Below are positions 1 through 8,066 of a stretch of DNA of 64,000 nucleotides, piece after piece (the first letter of the stretch is position 1; every line of letters starts with the position of its first letter). The position numbers were made by a program, and so were the translations under genes. The DNA comes from Streptomyces fumigatiscleroticus (GTDB lineage: Bacteria; Actinomycetota; Actinomycetes; Streptomycetales; Streptomycetaceae), in NCBI RefSeq assembly GCF_014647975.1, contig NZ_BMQF01000026.1, positions 1 to 64,000 on the forward strand, given 5' to 3'. Under the pieces are notes generated by a model. It worked only from the letters and a program-made list of their open reading frames with translations. It was not told where the DNA came from and ran no database searches.

Positions 1-38
1 TCACGCAACTCCAGCGGGTACTTCCTCGGGGCAGGCAT
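1..38 (-). CDS. IS3-family transposase OrfA, N-terminus only
   Basis: The minus-strand frame starting with ATG at 38 reads MPAPRKYPLELR before leaving the window. This is the characteristic opening of actinobacterial IS3-family OrfA proteins, the helix-turn-helix subunit translated before the frameshift into OrfB. A good ribosome-binding site (AGGAG) lies nine bases upstream. Only 12 codons are present, so whether the transposase is intact cannot be judged. Confidence 0.6.
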   Translation of the reverse strand, partial: MPAPRKYPLELR

Positions 39-107
39 CGTCAGAGCTCCTCTCATGAGCCCCATCTGACCTGCTGTCACCTCTCCCCGCATCTCGGGGG
101 AACCTCA
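1..107 (-). mobile_element. 5' end of an IS3-family insertion sequence (partial, runs off left edge)
   Basis: The segment carries the first codons of an IS3-type OrfA on the minus strand. Upstream of them is a likely terminal inverted repeat that starts TGAGGTTCCCCC when read inward from position 107. IS3 elements end in TG...CA, and the right end here is tca at 105-107. Beginning at 108 an interrupted DUF3662 reading frame starts on the plus strand, so the insertion point appears to be inside that gene. The other end and the rest of the transposase are outside the window. The exact element boundary is inferred, because only one end is visible. Confidence 0.6.
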
Positions 108-401
108 GTCGTATCAATACTCCTGAGGCAGTGCGACGACAAGGCCCTGATTCTCGGCCGACAGCACATCGTGGCGCCCAACGCCTTCGTCGTCGAACTG
201 CCCCCGGAGATCCACCGGCAGCTCTTGCACAGCCCTCTGCCGGTGGCACCCGTCCTCGTCCGCCAGGTGTGTCGTCATGCCGCCGAACGGGGATACAGCT
301 TCGCGGGCCCCGTCGCCGTGGACCTGCATCCCGCCGCGGGTGACACACCCGCCCGGTTCCGCGTCCACAGCCGCATCAGTCCGGCACAAGGGCGACCGTA
401 G
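108..401 (+). pseudogene. DUF3662 (FhaA N-terminal domain) fragment interrupted by the IS
   Basis: The plus frame ending at the TAG at 399-401 contains the run LLRQCDDKALILG, then VAPNAFVVELPP, and then GYSFAGPVAVDL with a RFRVHSR ending. These are the successive conserved blocks of the DUF3662 domain found at the N-terminus of FhaA. The beginning of the domain is missing exactly where the IS3 end lies. No FHA domain follows the stop, so the gene was either a stand-alone DUF3662 protein or was also cut at its 3' side. A GTG at 171 could restart translation, but the product would lack the first third of the domain. The frame is open across the junction with the IS, which supports recent interruption. 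Confidence 0.5.
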
Positions 402-621
402 TCCCAGGCGCTGCAACTGAGGACAACCCTGTGAGCCGTACCTCTGCCCGGTCGGCACATTGCTCGCGGACCAGGCAGCGGACTTCGAGTGCCGGTCCGT
501 ATTCCGACACGGCAGCACCGGCCACTCGTCGTTTTCTCGGGCTGCCGTTCAAGCCGGGCTGCGACGCCCGGCCCGCTCGGCTGTCGGCCGCGGGCCCGGC
601 AGGGCCGCTGTGCGGTGCGGA

Positions 622-960
622 TCAGGCGTCTGACTTGCGGCTGGACCCGGCATCACCGCATCGCAGTGCGTCGTTGCTGTGCCGGGCCTCTTGGAGTTGG
701 TCTTCCAGGATGATGATGCGGCAAGCCGCATTGACGGCGGTGCCTTGGTCGACCAGCGCACGGGCGCGGGCGGCGATACGCAGCTGTTGGCGGGAGTACC
801 GGCGGTGGCCGCCCCCGGAGCGCAGGGGCGTGATCAAACGGGCTTCACCGAGAGCCCGCAGGAAGGCGCGCGTGGTACCGAGCATCTCCGCCGCTCGTCC
901 CATGGTGTAAGCAGGGTAGTAGTCGTCGTCGATGCGATCGAGCGGTGTGTCTGCGGTCAT
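622..960 (-). CDS. MerR-family transcriptional regulator, short form
   Basis: This 112-aa protein is read from the ATG at 960 (MTADTPLDRID). It holds a MerR-type winged helix-turn-helix: YTMGRAAEMLGTTRAFLRAL as the DNA-recognition helices, followed by the wing signature GGGHRRYS at about residues 50-57. A C-terminal helix (ILEDQLQEARHS) could dimerise. It lacks a separate effector-binding domain and a metal-binding cysteine set, so it belongs to the short actinobacterial MerR-like regulators. A longer frame reaching 1077 would read through the large palindrome, so the start at 960 is preferred. A 32-bp palindrome ends 29 bases upstream of the start. The target genes are unknown. Confidence 0.75.
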   Translation of the reverse strand: MTADTPLDRIDDDYYPAYTMGRAAEMLGTTRAFLRALGEARLITPLRSGGGHRRYSRQQLRIAARARALVDQGTAVNAACRIIILEDQLQEARHSNDALRCGDAGSSRKSDA

Positions 961-988
961 CTGCACCTCTGATTGGGGAACACGTCGA

Positions 989-1020
989 GGGGCCTTGGTG
1001 CCGTACGGCACCAAGGCCCC
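989..1020. promoter_or_regulatory. 32-bp perfect palindrome upstream of the MerR gene
   Basis: GGGGCCTTGGTGCC, then the centre GTAC, then GGCACCAAGGCCCC form a perfect uninterrupted inverted repeat. It lies 29 bases upstream of the merR-like start codon, in its leader or promoter. It could be an operator bound by a dimeric regulator, or form a 14-bp RNA stem in the transcript. There is no flanking T tract typical of an intrinsic terminator. Confidence 0.6.
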
Positions 1021-1600
1021 AGGGATTTGCAACACCATCGGCCGGCCTACTGCGGTGCCGGCCTTCTGTTTCCGCACCGCTCCCCGACGGGGGGCGGAGA
1101 ATGCGGGAATCGCGGATGCGTGACCGTGGGACCACCTTCCATTCCGGGGCCTGCGGTACCCGGGCGGACCGTTTTCGCCCGGGTGCTCCTGATGGCGTCT
1201 GCCTTCTTCTCTGTTATCTCTGGTGAACCTTCTGCTATTGCGGATTCCGCGTACTGCTGGCAGCTCTCGAAGCCACCCGGCCCGGCGGTCAGTGGAAGGG
1301 CCATAACTCCTGCTCCGGCCCCGCTACTCCACCGCCGTGCCACAACCGCCGTTCCGCACGTGGGGCAATCCATGTCTGCCCCACCTCACTGACTGCCTGG
1401 CTACAGCAATCACCGTACCCATCACGGACACATATCTGGAGCCGCCACGACAGCTTTCAACCCGTGCGAGTGAACGATTTGACACCTTTACCCATTCGCC
1501 GCGGTCGCTCGGCTTGGGATGAGACATGACACGCCATGACGCGCTGGAGACACGGACACCCCGGCTCCATCGGTTGTTCCTCGGAAAGGCATGTCATAAC

Positions 1601-1619
1601 TGCCTCACCAGGTGAGGCA
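1601..1619. promoter_or_regulatory. 19-bp perfect palindrome (TGCCTCACC-A-GGTGAGGCA)
   Basis: Two perfect nine-base arms around a single central base form an operator-like dyad about 265 bases upstream of the DUF6355 gene. The symmetry and length suit a TetR- or GntR-type site. No adjacent regulator explains it. Confidence 0.4.
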
Positions 1620-1679
1620 TCCGGAACCGCGTGACTCGCTGCGCGTCGTCCATGGGCAGTGTCGACGGGAAACAGCCTT

Positions 1680-1697
1680 CCAGGCCCGAAGGCCTGG
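1680..1697. promoter_or_regulatory. stem-loop CCAGGCC-CGAA-GGCCTGG
   Basis: A seven-base-pair G/C stem closes a CGAA tetraloop, a stable RNA hairpin. It lies about 190 bases upstream of the DUF6355 start and could be a leader structure or a terminator. Its function is not determined. Confidence 0.35.
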
Positions 1698-1883
1698 TCA
1701 TGGCCGTCACGCGGGCTGGGGCGTACGCCGGGCCCCGGCTCCGGCAGTCCGCGCCTCCGTCACCCATGCGGGGCATGGCCTCGGCCAGCGGCGACGATCA
1801 GCATGAAGAGCGGGACGCAGGCCACCTTCGGGGCCCGGTGTGGGCTGACCAGGTCTTTGTGATCCCCGAGAAAGGGCTTCACC

Positions 1884-2234
1884 ATGCGAGCAGCACGTTT
1901 GTCCGCCTCCCGGATCCGGGAATCCAGTCGACTGGGCCTCATCGCACTGACCCTTGCCGGCCTGATGGCCCTCTCCCCTGCCGCCTTGGCGAACGCCGCA
2001 CCGGAACGACCCGCGGCCTGCGGCTGGAACGACGACACCGACGAACACCCCTACTACGAACACTGCGCCACCGACACCAACGTCTGGATCCAGGTCACCC
2101 GCTTCCCCCGGGGCAACTACCACCGGTGCGTCGGGCCTGGCCGTACCAACCTCGACGCGGACGCAACCGGCGCCTGGTACGACAGCAACTACCAAGGTGG
2201 ACTCTGCTCCCACCCGGGCGACACCGGCCCCTGA
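1884..2234 (+). CDS. small secreted DUF6355-type protein
   Basis: The 116-aa product starts at the ATG at 1884 after a GAAAGGG ribosome-binding site. Residues 1-39 form a classical signal peptide: Arg-rich start, a hydrophobic core of LGLIALTLAGLMAL, and an Ala-x-Ala style cleavage region near ALANA. The mature part is about 78 residues with four cysteines (46, 61, 82, 108), enough for two disulfides. The pattern is CGW...YYEHC...W.....Y.RCVGPG....G.......Y.GGLC, matching the DUF6355 family of small Streptomyces extracellular proteins. The biochemical role of the family is not known. The gene stands alone and is followed by a transposase relic. Confidence 0.7.
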   Translation: MRAARLSASRIRESSRLGLIALTLAGLMALSPAALANAAPERPAACGWNDDTDEHPYYEHCATDTNVWIQVTRFPRGNYHRCVGPGRTNLDADATGAWYDSNYQGGLCSHPGDTGP

Positions 2235-2244
2235 CCGCCGACCG

Positions 2245-2660
2245 GACGACGCGGAACTGGTCCGCAAGGTGCAGAGTGTCTCGGTGGACGTACTCGCCCT
2301 TGAGGACGCTGTCGAACTCCTCGCTCACGGCGTTGTCGACGCAAGATCCGACTCGGCCCCATGGACTGGACGATGCCCGGTGCGCGGCAGGCCCGCTCGA
2401 ACCTACGGGAGCAGTATGTGCTGCCCCTGTCGGTGTGCGTGATCACGCCGCGGACGTCGTCGCCCGGGTGGCCATGGCCATGCGGAGCGAGGCCACCACC
2501 AGTTCGGCGTCGTGCCGGCGCCCCTCGCGCAACCGAGGAGCCGGCGGGAGAACAGATCGACCACCGTTGCCAGGCGGGGCTTGCCCTCCAGCGAGCCGTA
2601 GGTGCGGTTCCTGGATGCCATGCCCCCTGCCTTTCCCACGGTCACGGTCCTCACGACAGG
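2245..2660 (-). pseudogene. IS3-family transposase OrfB relic (frameshifted)
   Basis: Three successive minus-strand frames carry consecutive pieces of an IS3 OrfB integrase core. NRTYGSLEGKPRLATVVDLFSRRLLG lies around 2520-2620, VITHTDRGSTYCSRRFERACR around 2380-2445, and SEEFDSVLKGEYVHRDTLHLADQFR around 2255-2325. The order matches the rve domain from the first catalytic region through the HTD.GS.Y motif to the region carrying the last catalytic Glu. At least two frameshifts separate the pieces, so the gene is dead. No inverted repeats were identified around it. Confidence 0.6.
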
Positions 2661-2906
2661 AGGGGAGGTGCATGAGTGCGGTCCCCTCCTTCCGTACCGG
2701 CCCGACAGCCTCCAGCACCGCAGTGCGCTGCGGGTCGGCCTCCGACGTGTCTGCCGGATCATCGCCCAAGTCCACAACGGTGCTGGTCACGCAGTCGGGC
2801 AGCGAGGTGGGATCGGGCAGCGAGGATGATGCGGACACTCTTGCTCTCTCGGTCGAACCCACGATATGTCGGTGCGTCTGCTGGAAGAGCTCGGCGTGCC
2901 CCTGTG

Positions 2907-3593
2907 TCAGGTGGCCCGTTCTTCCAGGTCGAGTAGTCCGGTGGCGGCGATATGCAGGGTGCGGCCCAGTCGCTCGGCGAAGTCGACCTTCGTGGCGGCG
3001 AGTTCGGGGTCCTGCTGTGCCTCGGCGACGGCCGGTGAGGGGTGCGCGAAGGGCCACAGTCCGGCCGTGCACACGACGATCAGGGAGACCAACTCACGAG
3101 CGGCTGCGGGGCTCAGTGCGGTGATGTGCTGTCGCAGCAGCTCCGCCAGGGCGCCCAGCAACCGGGCATGGGCTCGCTTGAAGTCACGCGCCGACTCGGC
3201 AGAGACGTTCCGTTCGAGTTCGGAGCCCAGCGAGCTGAGCAGTTCGCACAGTAGGGTCCGGCGGGCCAGGGACCGGGCCAGGGTCTCCGTCACTGCTCGG
3301 GGCGACGCCGGTCCGGCGATGCCGGCGGACGCCAGGTCGGAGGGCAACTCCTCGATCCACTGCGCGAGGTCGCGGTTGAGGAGCTCGAAGAAGACCGCTT
3401 CCCTGGTCTCGAAGTAGCGCACGACGTTCGTCTTCGACAGCCCGACCCGCCGACTGAGCTCCCGCAGGCTGATGTCGCAGACGGGCATCTCCGTGAGGAG
3501 CTCTGCGGCGGCTGCGAGAATGGTCTGTCTGCGGACCTCGCGCTGCTCGGCACTGCGGGCGCGCCGGAAGTCGGTCGGCCGGTGGTCTTTCAT
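2907..3593 (-). CDS. TetR-family transcriptional regulator
   Basis: This 228-aa protein starts at the ATG at 3593. The N-terminal DNA-binding domain is clear: ILAAAAELLTEMPVCDISLRELSRRVGLSKTNVVRYFETREAVFFELL, about residues 25-73, where SLRELSRRVGLSKTNVVRYF is the helix-turn-helix. Residues 75-228 are an all-helical ligand-binding and dimerisation domain of the TetR_C type. It lies downstream of, and in the same direction as, two SDR genes and an aldo/keto reductase gene. It therefore probably represses that operon and may sense its substrate. Matching operator-like repeats lie at 6550-6596 in front of the operon. The ligand is unknown. Confidence 0.85.
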   Translation of the reverse strand: MKDHRPTDFRRARSAEQREVRRQTILAAAAELLTEMPVCDISLRELSRRVGLSKTNVVRYFETREAVFFELLNRDLAQWIEELPSDLASAGIAGPASPRAVTETLARSLARRTLLCELLSSLGSELERNVSAESARDFKRAHARLLGALAELLRQHITALSPAAARELVSLIVVCTAGLWPFAHPSPAVAEAQQDPELAATKVDFAERLGRTLHIAATGLLDLEERAT

Positions 3594-3692
3594 CGTCGCT
3601 TCCTCGGGAACGTCCGCGGCCCACCCCTGGCGCCGCTCGTGGTAACCCTACGGCCTGCCGATGCCACCTACAGGGGCGGCACCGGCAGGGGT

Positions 3693-3709
3693 GACCTGGG
3701 TGCCAGGTC
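3693..3709. terminator. stem-loop between SDR gene and tetR (GACCTGG-GTG-CCAGGTC)
   Basis: A perfect seven-base stem with a three-base loop lies 13 bases past the stop codon of the SDR gene and about 100 bases before the TetR start. It may terminate the oxidoreductase operon. An operator for autoregulation of tetR is the alternative. Confidence 0.4.
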
Positions 3710-3721
3710 CACTACCGCGCA

Positions 3722-4540
3722 TCACACGGACTCGCTCACGTGGCGCCACTTGGCGTCCGAGGCAGCGAGGGTCTCGGCCGCGAACTGGCCGACCTTGACG
3801 GCGTCCTTGCCGAGCAGCAGGCGCAGCGGCGGCTCCTCGGTCTCCACGAGGTCCAGCAGGACCTGGGCGACACGGGCGGGGTCGCCGCTCTGCTTGCCGT
3901 CCGAGGCCCGCTGACGGGCGATGGCGGGTTCGACGACCGGCTTGTAGGGGTCGCTGACCGGCGGGGTGGCCATGGAGGAGCCGGCCCAGTCGGTGCGCAT
4001 GGCGCCCGGCTCGGCGACGGTCACCTTGATGCCGAGAGGGGCGACTTCCTTGGCGAGGACCTCGGAGAAGCCGCCGACGGCCCACTTGGCGGCCTGGTAG
4101 GCGCCCAGGCCGGGACCGCCCACGCGTCCGCCGACGGAGGAGATCTGAATGATGTGACCGGAGCCCTGCTCGCGCAGGACGGGCAGGGCGGCCCGGGTGA
4201 CGTTCACGACGCCGAAGAGGTTGGCCTCGATCTGGTTGCGGAAGGCCTCCTCGGTCATGTCCTCGATGGCGGCCATGTCGGCGTAGCCGGCGTTGTTGAC
4301 GACCACGTCCAGGCGGCCGAAGGCGTCCACGGCGGCCTGAACGGCCCGGCGGGAGGCCTTGGTGTCGGTGACGTCCAGCGTGACGAGGCGGACCTTGTCG
4401 CCGTACTTGTCGACGAGGTCGTTCAGGGACTCGGTGCGCCGGGCGGTGGCGACCAGGTTGTCGCCGGCCTCCAGGACGGCCTCGGCGATGGAGCGGCCCA
4501 GGCCGCGGGAGCTGCCGGTGACCAGCCAGGTCTTGCTCAT
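3722..4540 (-). CDS. SDR-family oxidoreductase (first)
   Basis: This 272-aa classical short-chain dehydrogenase/reductase starts at the ATG at 4540 (MSKTWLVTG). The cofactor fold shows TGSSRGLG at residues 8-15, an ATARR motif near 31-35 that fits NADP(H), and NNAG at 82-85. The catalytic residues are Ser134/135, Tyr148 and Lys152 (the YQAAK motif). The C-terminal substrate loop is longer than in core SDRs. It resembles the actinobacterial subgroup annotated as oxidoreductase/SDR with broad carbonyl substrates. The substrate cannot be read from sequence. It is the last gene of the aldo/keto reductase-SDR-SDR operon, 95 bases after the second SDR. Confidence 0.85.
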   Translation of the reverse strand: MSKTWLVTGSSRGLGRSIAEAVLEAGDNLVATARRTESLNDLVDKYGDKVRLVTLDVTDTKASRRAVQAAVDAFGRLDVVVNNAGYADMAAIEDMTEEAFRNQIEANLFGVVNVTRAALPVLREQGSGHIIQISSVGGRVGGPGLGAYQAAKWAVGGFSEVLAKEVAPLGIKVTVAEPGAMRTDWAGSSMATPPVSDPYKPVVEPAIARQRASDGKQSGDPARVAQVLLDLVETEEPPLRLLLGKDAVKVGQFAAETLAASDAKWRHVSESV

Positions 4541-4635
4541 GATGTGCCTCGATCTTCTGTGTGTCACAGGGAATGTGTGGGAAGTGGGTGGTGCGGGCGA
4601 GCCCGAAGGCTCGGGACCGGGGCTGCCGGAGAGGC

Positions 4636-5388
4636 TCAGATGAGGAATCCGCCGTCGACCGCGAGGTGGGCGCCGGTGACGTAGGACGCCTCGTCGGAGA
4701 GCAGGAAGGCGACGGCCTTCGCCACTTCCTCGCCGGTGCCGAGTCGGCGGGCCGGGATCTTTTCGGCGATCTTCGCGACCTCTTCGGGGTTGCCCTGCTG
4801 GCGGGGCACCGGGATGACGCCGGGCTGGAGTTCGTTGATCCGGATGCCGTGCTGGGCCCAGTCGGCCGCGGCGGCGCGGGTCAGGCCGCGGATGCCGTGC
4901 TTGCTCGCGCTGTAGGCGGCGCGGTGGGACAGACCGCGGTCGGCGAAGACGCTGGAGATATTGACGATGGCGCCGCCGCCGGCCTCCCTGATCGCCGGGA
5001 TCTGGTACTTCAGCCCGTAGAAGACGCCGGAGAGGTTGATCCCGATGGTCTTGTTCCACTCCTCCTCGGGCAGGTCGGGAACGTCGTGGTGGACGCCGGA
5101 GGTGCCGGCGTTGTTCACGGCCAGGTGCAGGGCGCCGAAGTGGCGGACGGTCTCGGCGACGGCGTGCTCGACGGCATGCGGGTCGCTGACGTCGCCGGGA
5201 ACGACGAGGGCCCTGCCGCCCGCCTTGGTGATCTCGTCGGCGAGCTCCCTGAGCGGCGTCTCCTGGCGGCTGACCGGAGTGACGTCGGCCCCGCGTGCGG
5301 CGAGCAGGCGGGCGATGTCAGAGCCTATGCCGCTTCCGGCGCCGGTCACGAGCGCGGTCTTGCCGGCGAACTGGGCATCGTAGGTCAT
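4636..5388 (-). CDS. SDR-family oxidoreductase (second)
   Basis: This 250-aa protein starts at the ATG at 5388 (MTYDAQFAGKTALVTG). It has the glycine-rich TGAGSGIG at 15-22, NNAG at 92-95, the catalytic Ser145, Tyr159 and Lys163 (YSASK), and the C-terminal GAHLAVDGGFLI ending typical of FabG-like SDRs. It is a complete, normal-length NAD(P)-dependent reductase or dehydrogenase. It lies 71 bases downstream of an aldo/keto reductase and 95 bases upstream of another SDR, all in one direction, so the three probably act on related carbonyl compounds under TetR control. The specific substrate is unknown. Confidence 0.85.
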   Translation of the reverse strand: MTYDAQFAGKTALVTGAGSGIGSDIARLLAARGADVTPVSRQETPLRELADEITKAGGRALVVPGDVSDPHAVEHAVAETVRHFGALHLAVNNAGTSGVHHDVPDLPEEEWNKTIGINLSGVFYGLKYQIPAIREAGGGAIVNISSVFADRGLSHRAAYSASKHGIRGLTRAAAADWAQHGIRINELQPGVIPVPRQQGNPEEVAKIAEKIPARRLGTGEEVAKAVAFLLSDEASYVTGAHLAVDGGFLI

Positions 5389-5459
5389 GGGGGTGTGCTC
5401 CTTGTCCAACGGGGCGGCCGGTACGGCGGGCCTCTGTATGTGGTGCTCCGTACCGGGCG

Positions 5460-6506
5460 TCACTTCGTGGTGTCGTCCGGAAGCGTGTTGAGCGCTCCGT
5501 ACCGGCCGCCCCTGACCCCCGCGGGGTCGAAGAGGGCGCCGAGGTGCGCCACGTCGTCGGCGCTGAGCCGGACCGAGGTGGCCGCGAGGTTCGCGCGGAC
5601 GTAGGCCGGACGCCTGGAGCCGGGGATCGGGACGATGTCGTGGTGCTGGGCCAGCAGCCAGGCGAGGGCGATCTGACCGGGGGTGTTGCCCGTGCTCGCG
5701 GCGAACTCCTCGAGCGCGTCGACCAGTCGCCGGTTGTGCTCGAAGTTGTCGCCCTGGAACTTGGGCAGCGTGGAGCGGAAGTCGTCGCGGTCGAATTCGG
5801 TGCCCCGGCGGAAGGCGCCGGTGAGCATGCCGCGTCCCAGCGGGCTGTAGGGGACGAGCGTGATCCCCAGGCGGCGGCACTCCGGCAGCACCTCGGCCTC
5901 GACGCCGCGCTCCCACAGCGAGTACTCGCTCTGGAGGGCGGAGACGGGGTGGACAGCGTGGGCCCGCCGCAGGATCTCCGGACTGACCTCGCTCAGACCG
6001 ATTGCCCGGACCTTGCCTTCGGCGACGAGTTCGGCCATGGCGCCCACGGTGTCCTCGACCGGGACGGCCGGGTCCAGCCGGTGGTAGTGGTACAGGTCGA
6101 TCCGGTCCGTGCCCAGCCGCTTCAGGCTGGCCTCACAGGCGGCCTTCACGTACTCGGGTCGGCCGTCGAAGAAGCTGCGGCCCTCGGGGGTGGGGCGCGC
6201 GGAGAACTTGGTCGCCACGACCGCCCGGTCCCGGAGCCCCCGCAGGGCGCGGCCCAGCAGTTCCTCGTTGTGGCCGAAGCCGGCCACCGGCCGGCCCGGG
6301 GTGGCGCTGCTCGCCCCGTAGTAGTCCGAGGTGTCGAACAGCTCCACACCGATTTCGATCGCATTCCGGATGGTGGCGACCGAGGCGTCCGGGTCCGCCG
6401 CGCCGTAGAACTGCGACATCCCCATGAGCCCGAGCCCGACAGGCCGGACCGAGATACCGGAACCGCCCAGCGGTGTCCGGGCTGCGTGTGCGGTGCTTGC
6501 GTTCAT
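5460..6506 (-). CDS. aldo/keto reductase
   Basis: The product is about 348 aa from the ATG at 6506; a GTG one codon upstream is an alternative start. It is a TIM-barrel NADPH-dependent aldo/keto reductase. The catalytic tetrad can be placed at Asp58, Tyr63 (DTSDYYG), Lys100 (VVATKFS) and His142 (DLYHYH). The cofactor end carries IPGSRRPAYVRANLAA near the C-terminus. The closest general type is the AKR13/yajO-like group. It is the first gene of a three-gene oxidoreductase operon, and its promoter region carries two copies of AGGCCACTGG that could be TetR operators. Confidence 0.85.
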   Translation of the reverse strand: MNASTAHAARTPLGGSGISVRPVGLGLMGMSQFYGAADPDASVATIRNAIEIGVELFDTSDYYGASSATPGRPVAGFGHNEELLGRALRGLRDRAVVATKFSARPTPEGRSFFDGRPEYVKAACEASLKRLGTDRIDLYHYHRLDPAVPVEDTVGAMAELVAEGKVRAIGLSEVSPEILRRAHAVHPVSALQSEYSLWERGVEAEVLPECRRLGITLVPYSPLGRGMLTGAFRRGTEFDRDDFRSTLPKFQGDNFEHNRRLVDALEEFAASTGNTPGQIALAWLLAQHHDIVPIPGSRRPAYVRANLAATSVRLSADDVAHLGALFDPAGVRGGRYGALNTLPDDTTK

Positions 6507-6549
6507 CACCTGAACCCGCCTTCGCCTGTATGGCCAGCTCCTCTTTAAG

Positions 6550-6596
6550 AGGCCACTGGAACTTTATGCGTTCCGGCAGTAACAGGCCACTGGCCT
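6550..6596 (-). promoter_or_regulatory. promoter/operator region of the oxidoreductase operon
   Basis: AGGCCACTGG occurs at 6550-6559 and again at 6584-6593. The second copy extends to the 13-bp palindrome AGGCCACTGGCCT (6584-6596). Centres are 34 bases apart. Between them, on the minus strand, lies a plausible -10 (CATAAAGT), so one copy would overlap the -35 side and the other the start of transcription. This is the arrangement expected for a repressor site. The neighbouring TetR protein is the likely binder; that link is inferred. Confidence 0.5.
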
Positions 6597-6599
6597 CTT

Positions 6600-7610
6600 G
6601 TCGAATGTGGTGGTCGCGAGGGGAGGGCGGGCGTCTGACGCGCGATCCGGAGCAGCGAGGAGAGCAGGCCCTGCTCGGGGTGGGTGAGTCAGCGGGCCGG
6701 ATGTGAGCTGCGGTGCAGTGTCCGCAGGCAGAACTCCGCGGGACTCCGCTTGGACATCCCGGTTCGTGGTGGCGTCCGGTCCAAGGGCCTGCTGGCAGCC
6801 CTCGCCTCATGGCGTCGCATGTACCGCGGGATATCGCCGAGGTCCCGCCACCAGCCTGCGGGCCGGGCAAGGCCTGAGCGCTGTCGGGGGCCGGCTCGGG
6901 CCGGAACCCATCGCCCCGCAACCGACGTCACGGGTTCGGTTTGCAGCGTGCGGGGCCGAGGTCGTCTCCCGCGAGGTGGTGCGAGCGATCACGCGCTTCG
7001 CCCTCCGGTACCTGGCTCGCGGTGATCTCCCCGTCGGCGCGGCGCGCGAAGTGGCCCGGTCAGGCACCGGGAGTCTCCCAGCGACTCGAAGTACCCGGCG
7101 TGACCAGCGAGTTCCGGTCCCCCACTGATCGGCTGCATCCCCCGGCGGGACGCCATCGCGGCCGGAGCGGCGCAGAGGCAGGACCGCCGTCCGATTGCAG
7201 ATGACAGCGCACCAGGCCGGCCACAGTCCCCCGGTCGGCGCCGGTGGCCTGTCAGGTGACACACATGTGGGCCTCCCGCACTCGGCGGCTGAATGCCACA
7301 CCGAGCCCAGAAGGCCTTCACACATTGCCCTTCAACACCTCACCGTCGTGCCCGAAACGGGACTGCCGGAAGAGCTCGGTGAACCGGCTATAGGTGATCT
7401 TCGTGAGGTCGAGCGCAGCAGGTGACCGCGGCCGGACTGCCGAACTGGTCCATCTGGTGAGCCACCGTTGCGGAGACCCGTGATCCTCGCGCGAACTTGT
7501 CGTTCACTCAGAGGGGCCGGACAACGCTCCTTCCGCTTCCTGCTCGGCCTTGCAGGGGGGCGTTCGCTACAGCTGCTCGACGCGGTCGGCAGGGGCGGGG
7601 CGCGGCCGGT
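6600..7610. other. about 1 kb without a recognisable intact gene
   Basis: No frame shows a known domain. On the minus strand, ending at the TGA at 7318-7320, there is a short well-biased tail reading ALDLTKITYSRFTELFRQSRF and then GHDGEVLKGNV, which looks like the C-terminus of a decayed gene. On the plus strand near 6960-7060, VVSREVVRAITRFALRYLARGD also looks like former coding sequence. I see no complete gene, so the stretch is probably an accumulation of gene debris. Confidence 0.4.
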
Positions 7611-8066
7611 TCAGCGCCCGGCGGACAGTGGGTCGACGGCGATCAGGCGCAGTTCACAGCTGTACCTTTCGCCGGCTGTGTCGGTCAGCCAGGTCTGGCC
7701 GGTGTCGGGATGCACTTCGGTCAGGGTCACCTGGGCTCCCGTGTCGCCGCCTGACGCGCGTCTGACTGCTTTCGCGAGGATGTTCACGAGCGGGATGCTG
7801 CCGAAGTCGACGAAGAAGGGCTTCATCTCACCGGGTGTCTTGGCGAACACCCGTTCAGGAAGGCCCGTGTCGGCGCGCCAGGCGCGGGCGGCGAGAAACC
7901 GCTCCGGCTCCTCCCGCCGGCCGGCCCAGGTGAGCTCCGCAGCGGGCACCGTCCACGTCTCCCGCGCCACGACGAGGCGGTCGATGGTGACCCGCCCGCG
8001 GTGCCGGCAGGCCGGGAACGGTGCGAAGCTGTTCACGGTGACACCGGCGAGGGGTTCGCTGAGCAT
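7611..8066 (-). pseudogene. lantibiotic dehydratase (LanB-type) C-terminal fragment
   Basis: The 151-aa frame starting at the ATG at 8066 aligns by eye to the end of the lantibiotic-dehydratase N-terminal (glutamylation) domain. It contains VTIDRLVVARETWTVP, then FLAARAWRADTGLPERVFAKTPGEMKPFFVDFGSIPLVNIL, then VTLTEVHPDTGQTWLTDTAGERYSCELRLIAVD. A functional LanB-type protein is about 800-1000 aa, so more than four fifths is missing. No precursor peptide, cyclase or elimination domain is nearby. It is best seen as a relic of a lanthipeptide- or thiopeptide-type locus, although expression of the fragment cannot be excluded. Confidence 0.55.

Larger units (their letters stand above)
1021..1883. 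other. intergenic stretch without a recognised gene
   Basis: No reading frame here resembles a known family. A minus frame at 1047-1373 begins with a CPTCG motif, but the remainder is low-complexity and unconvincing. Two good stem-loops (1601-1619 and 1680-1697) lie in the right half and may belong to the leader of the secreted-protein gene starting at 1884. Confidence 0.4.

Noticed and set aside
1047..1373. Small zinc-ribbon protein (starts MDCPTCG)
   Set aside because: Only one CxxC pair is present, the rest is low-complexity, and the frame overlaps other equally open frames.
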